A stretch of DNA of 7,109 nt, taken from the NCBI GenBank assembly GCA_002369055.1, contig DFEL01000071.1, positions 1 to 7,109 of the forward strand, in the 5' to 3' direction. Positions 4,631 through 7,109 of the stretch are shown one piece after another; positions within the stretch are counted from its first letter, which is position 1, and every line of letters begins with the position of its first letter. Position numbers and translations under genes: made by a program. The notes beneath the pieces are model-generated. The model was not told the origin of the DNA, searched no databases, and was given only the letters and a program-made list of their open reading frames with translations. This DNA comes from Cyanobacteria bacterium UBA3803 (GTDB taxonomy: Bacteria; Cyanobacteriota; Vampirovibrionia; Gastranaerophilales; Gastranaerophilaceae).

Positions 4631-5695
4631 TGGAAATAAACGAATTAAAACAACGAATAGAAAAAAATAAGGAGTGTCTTTGACGTTGAATCTTTGAAAA
4701 AAGAATTAACGGAAAAAGAAGCAAAGTTACAATCCCCTGAAGTATGGTCAGACCAAAAACTTGCAAGTGAACTTGGTCAACGTACAAGAGAATTAAAAGA
4801 AAATATAGAAAAAATTAGTCGTTGGGAAAATATAATTTCTGATGCACAAACAGCTTACGAATTGCAAGATGAAGAATTAATCAATGAAGCAGAACAAACT
4901 TTATCTGAACTTGAAAAAGAACTTGATAAATTTGATGTTCAAATGATGTTATCAGGAGAATATGATGAAGCCGATGCAATGCTAACGATAAATGCCGGTG
5001 CAGGTGGAACAGACGCTCAGGACTGGGCGGAAATGCTCCTTAGAATGTATACTCGCTGGGCAGAAAAACATAATTGGAAAGTAGATTTGCTTGATAAATC
5101 CGAAGGTGAAGAAGCCGGAATTAAATCTGCAACAATAAAAATAACGGGAAAATTTGCTTTTGGTTATGCCAAAGCAGAAAGAGGCGTTCACAGGTTAGTC
5201 AGAATATCACCATTTAACGCTAACGGAAAACGTCAAACAAGTTTTGCAAGTTGCGAAGTTTCACCTATTATAGAAGATTATGAAAAAGAAATTGTAATTC
5301 CGCCGGAAGATATTGAACTTGATACAATGCGTTCAGGAGGTGCAGGCGGACAAAATGTAAATAAAGTGGAAACAGCAGTAAGAATTTTACACAAACCGAC
5401 AGGTATTGTAATTAAGTGTCAACAAGAACGTTCTCAATTACAAAATCGAACAATAGCAATGCAGATGTTAGCCGCAAAGTTACTTGCAATTCGCCAACAA
5501 GAGCACGAAAAAAAATTAGCAGAACTTAAAGGCGAAAATTTTGATATAAATTTTGGTTCTCAAATTCGTTCTTACGTATTTCACCCGTATAAAATGGTAA
5601 AAGACCACCGTACATCTTACGAAGTCGGAAATGTTGAGTCAGTAATGGATGGGGATTTAGACGGATTTATAGAAAGTTATTTAAAGAGTCAATAA
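4630..5695 (+). CDS. prfB: Peptide chain release factor 2, with +1 programmed frameshift
   Basis: RF2 reads UAA and UGA stop codons and triggers peptide release in the ribosome. Translation begins at ATG 4630, reads 17 codons (MEINELKQRIEKNKECL), meets in-frame UGA at 4681-4683, slips +1 on CUU and continues from GAC at 4682 to TAA at 5695. The product is 354 residues, against 365 in E. coli. The SPF tripeptide that recognises UGA/UAA is at residues 193-195 (family position near 205), which separates it from RF1 (PxT). The GGQ catalytic loop is at 239-241 (5345-5353). The N-terminal third is a helical coiled region, as usual. The ATG overlaps the rel stop (TAATG) and has little SD of its own, so translational coupling to rel is likely. 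The downstream frame taken alone, from TTG 4694, would miss the true N terminus. Confidence 0.97.
4669..4683 (+). promoter_or_regulatory. prfB programmed +1 frameshift site
   Basis: The internal SD-like AAGGAG (4669-4674), a 3-base spacer TGT, the slip codon CTT (4678-4680) and TGA followed by C (4681-4684) reproduce the classic RF2 recoding signal. When RF2 is scarce, the slow UGA allows the shift to GAC, so RF2 controls its own level. The spacing equals that of E. coli prfB. Confidence 0.96.
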
Positions 5696-5721
5696 ATATA
5701 CCTTATTAAGCAATAGCAAAA

Positions 5722-5733
5722 ACTTGTGCAAGT
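5722..5733. promoter_or_regulatory. Small inverted repeat before the flavoenzyme gene (possible operator)
   Basis: ACTTG-TG-CAAGT is a 5-bp inverted repeat with a 2-base centre. It sits 2 bases upstream of the -10-like TAAAAT and 15 bases before the ATG, where a repressor site could act. It is short enough to be chance, and no regulator is encoded nearby. Confidence 0.25.
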
Positions 5734-5735
5734 AA

Positions 5736-5741
5736 TAAAAT
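5736..5741 (+). promoter_or_regulatory. -10-like box just before the flavoenzyme ATG
   Basis: TAAAAT ends 7 bases before the ATG at 5749, so a transcript from it would start at or next to the initiation codon. No SD and no good -35 are present (TAGCAA at 5714-5719 is the nearest). The alternative is readthrough from prfB across the 53-bp gap, in which no terminator is visible. Confidence 0.3.
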
Positions 5742-5748
5742 ATTTTGT

Positions 5749-7098
5749 ATGAAAGTTATTGTAATAGGTGCAGTTGCAGCAGGTTCAAAAGCAGCGGCAA
5801 AATTAAAACGTTTACAACCCAATTGGGATGTTATAATTTATACGTCCGACTACAATGTATCATACTCTGAATGCGGACTTCCATATTATATTGCAGGAGC
5901 ATTTAAAGATGCTCAAAAACTTATCATCAGAACACCACAAGATTTTGAAAAGCAAGGTGTGAAAGTTCATATAAGGCATCTTGTATCAGAAATACATCCC
6001 GATAAAAAAGAACTATTAATAAAAAATCTTGAAACTGATATTTTATTTACGGAAACTTATGATAAATTGATAATCGCAACGGGTGCAAGTCCTTTTATAC
6101 CAAATATTCAAGGAATTAACCTGCAAAATGTTTTTACTTTAAGAACAATAGAAGACGGAATTTCAATTAAAAATGCTGTATTACAAAACAAACACGCTGT
6201 AATTCTGGGTTGCGGTTACATAGGGATTGAACTTCTTGAAGCATTCGTAAAACAAGGTATTTCTGTTAATGTAATTCAATCATCAGACGTTATAATGTCA
6301 GTTTTTGATAGGGATTTGGCAAATATTATTCAAAAATATGTAATTCAAAAAAATCTTGAACAAGTGAGAATAATTAATAATGATACAATATCACACATCG
6401 AAGGGAAAGAAAAAGTTGAAAAAATTATTACTGAAAACGACAAGGAAATAAAAACAGACATGGTTGTTTTATCTGCCGGAATAAAACCTAATATTCAAAT
6501 TGCTCAAAACGCAGGAATAGAAATAGGTAAAACTGGTGCCATAAAAGTTAATTCCAAAATGGAAACAAATATTAAAGACATTTATGCCTGTGGAGATTGT
6601 GTTGAAAAATATCATATAGTTGCCGAACAACCTTGCTGGATACCACTCGGTTCTACGGCAAACAAGGAAGGCAGATGTTGTGCAATAAATGTTTCAGGCG
6701 GTCATGACGAATTTGAAGGTGTTTTAGGTTCTGCTGTAACAAAATACTTTGATTTTACAATGTCAATGACGGGCTTGACTGAAAAACAGGCAATAAAATA
6801 CGGATTTCAACCTGTTTCCGTAATCGTAAGGAAAAATGACAAAGCAGGCTACATGCCTGACGTTGAAAGTATTACAATAAAACTTACGGCTGATAAAAAT
6901 ACACGTAAAATATTGGGTGCACAAGGACTTGGACAAGGTGATGCAGATAAGCGAATTAACGTCTTGACAAGTGCATTACTGTCTAAAATGACAATACAAG
7001 AATTTTTTGGCAATGACATAACATATTCACCGCCATTTTCCACAAGTATCGACCCTATGTTGACCGCTGCCCAAAATCTTATGAACAAATTTAATTAA
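5749..7098 (+). CDS. FAD-dependent CoA-disulfide reductase-type oxidoreductase
   Basis: The 449-residue length is normal for the CoA-disulfide reductase / NADH oxidase / NADH peroxidase family (single redox cysteine flavoproteins). It begins with an FAD-binding strand-loop-helix 'VIVIGAVAAGSKAAAKL' (residues 3-19). The redox cysteine is C42 in 'SYSECGLPYYIAG'. The NAD(P)H-binding motif is 'VILGCGYIGIELLEAF' (151-166), and the second FAD motif is 'TNIKDIYACGDC' (273-284). The dimerisation domain follows. Y368 ('AGYMPD') and Y427 ('YSPPFS') fit the two tyrosines typical of CoA-disulfide reductases. This favours reduction of CoA or other low-molecular-weight disulfides with NAD(P)H, but NADH oxidase or polysulfide reductase activity is not excluded. 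It acts in the cytoplasm in thiol redox balance. The ATG has no SD, but the FAD motif at residue 3 leaves no room for a later start. The gene ends 11 bases before the window edge. Confidence 0.9.
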   Translation: MKVIVIGAVAAGSKAAAKLKRLQPNWDVIIYTSDYNVSYSECGLPYYIAGAFKDAQKLIIRTPQDFEKQGVKVHIRHLVSEIHPDKKELLIKNLETDILFTETYDKLIIATGASPFIPNIQGINLQNVFTLRTIEDGISIKNAVLQNKHAVILGCGYIGIELLEAFVKQGISVNVIQSSDVIMSVFDRDLANIIQKYVIQKNLEQVRIINNDTISHIEGKEKVEKIITENDKEIKTDMVVLSAGIKPNIQIAQNAGIEIGKTGAIKVNSKMETNIKDIYACGDCVEKYHIVAEQPCWIPLGSTANKEGRCCAINVSGGHDEFEGVLGSAVTKYFDFTMSMTGLTEKQAIKYGFQPVSVIVRKNDKAGYMPDVESITIKLTADKNTRKILGAQGLGQGDADKRINVLTSALLSKMTIQEFFGNDITYSPPFSTSIDPMLTAAQNLMNKFN

Positions 7099-7109
7099 AA
7101 AAAATTAAT

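Noticed and set aside
4694..5695. RF2 starting at TTG 4694 as a separate complete gene
   Set aside because: The upstream 17-codon leader, SD-like AAGGAG, CTT-TGA-C signal and family length all support the frameshifted product from 4630.
5749..7098. Annotation as NADH oxidase or NADH peroxidase
   Set aside because: The single cysteine motif is shared by the whole family, but the two C-terminal tyrosine contexts (AGYMPD, YSPPFS) fit CoA-disulfide reductase better. The alternative is kept only as a caveat.

Overview
The window is low-GC bacterial chromosome. A gut lineage such as Gastranaerophilales (Vampirovibrionia, 'Melainabacteria') would fit: AT-rich coding, a single bifunctional Rel, several genes without Shine-Dalgarno sites, and small secreted proteins with a carboxypeptidase-regulatory-like domain. 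This placement is inferred from general character and is not proven. UGA is a stop codon here, because prfB keeps the UGA-dependent RF2 frameshift.

Layout. (1) 1-414: a tandem array of about three ~150-bp structured repeats, cut by the window start. It lies directly 3' of a minus-strand tRNA-Leu(CAA) gene (415-500). Each junction repeats the last 11 bp of the tRNA, and each unit carries its own terminator-like hairpin plus further hairpins whose stems change while pairing is kept. (2) 501-651: a divergent intergenic region with the tRNA promoter on the minus strand and the leader of a secreted-protein gene on the plus strand. (3) 652-1428: a secreted protein with a carboxypeptidase-regulatory-like domain and an unrecognised beta-rich C-terminal half. 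(4) 1425-2360, minus strand: a likely operon of yggU (DUF167) followed by two tandem paralogues of an unrecognised small helical RWYD-repeat protein. (5) 2411-5695, plus strand: rel (bifunctional (p)ppGpp synthetase/hydrolase), overlapping by one base with prfB (peptide chain release factor 2), which is expressed through a classical +1 programmed frameshift. (6) 5749-7098: an FAD/NAD(P)H-dependent CoA-disulfide-reductase-type enzyme, ending just before the window edge.

How it fits together. rel and prfB are probably co-transcribed and translationally coupled (TAATG). They link amino-acid starvation signalling with translation termination, and RF2 levels are autoregulated at the frameshift. 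The yggU operon and rel are read divergently from a 50-bp gap in which the two predicted promoters overlap head-on. rel and the disulfide reductase both lack an SD and have a -10-like TAAAAT 7-9 bases before their ATG, suggesting near-leaderless mRNAs.

The most unusual part is the tRNA-linked repeat array. Its architecture (tRNA tail + terminator + repeat body, in tandem) recalls the distal repeats/rtT region of E. coli tyrT, but the sequence and the tRNA are different. The other point of real novelty is the tandem RWYD protein pair.
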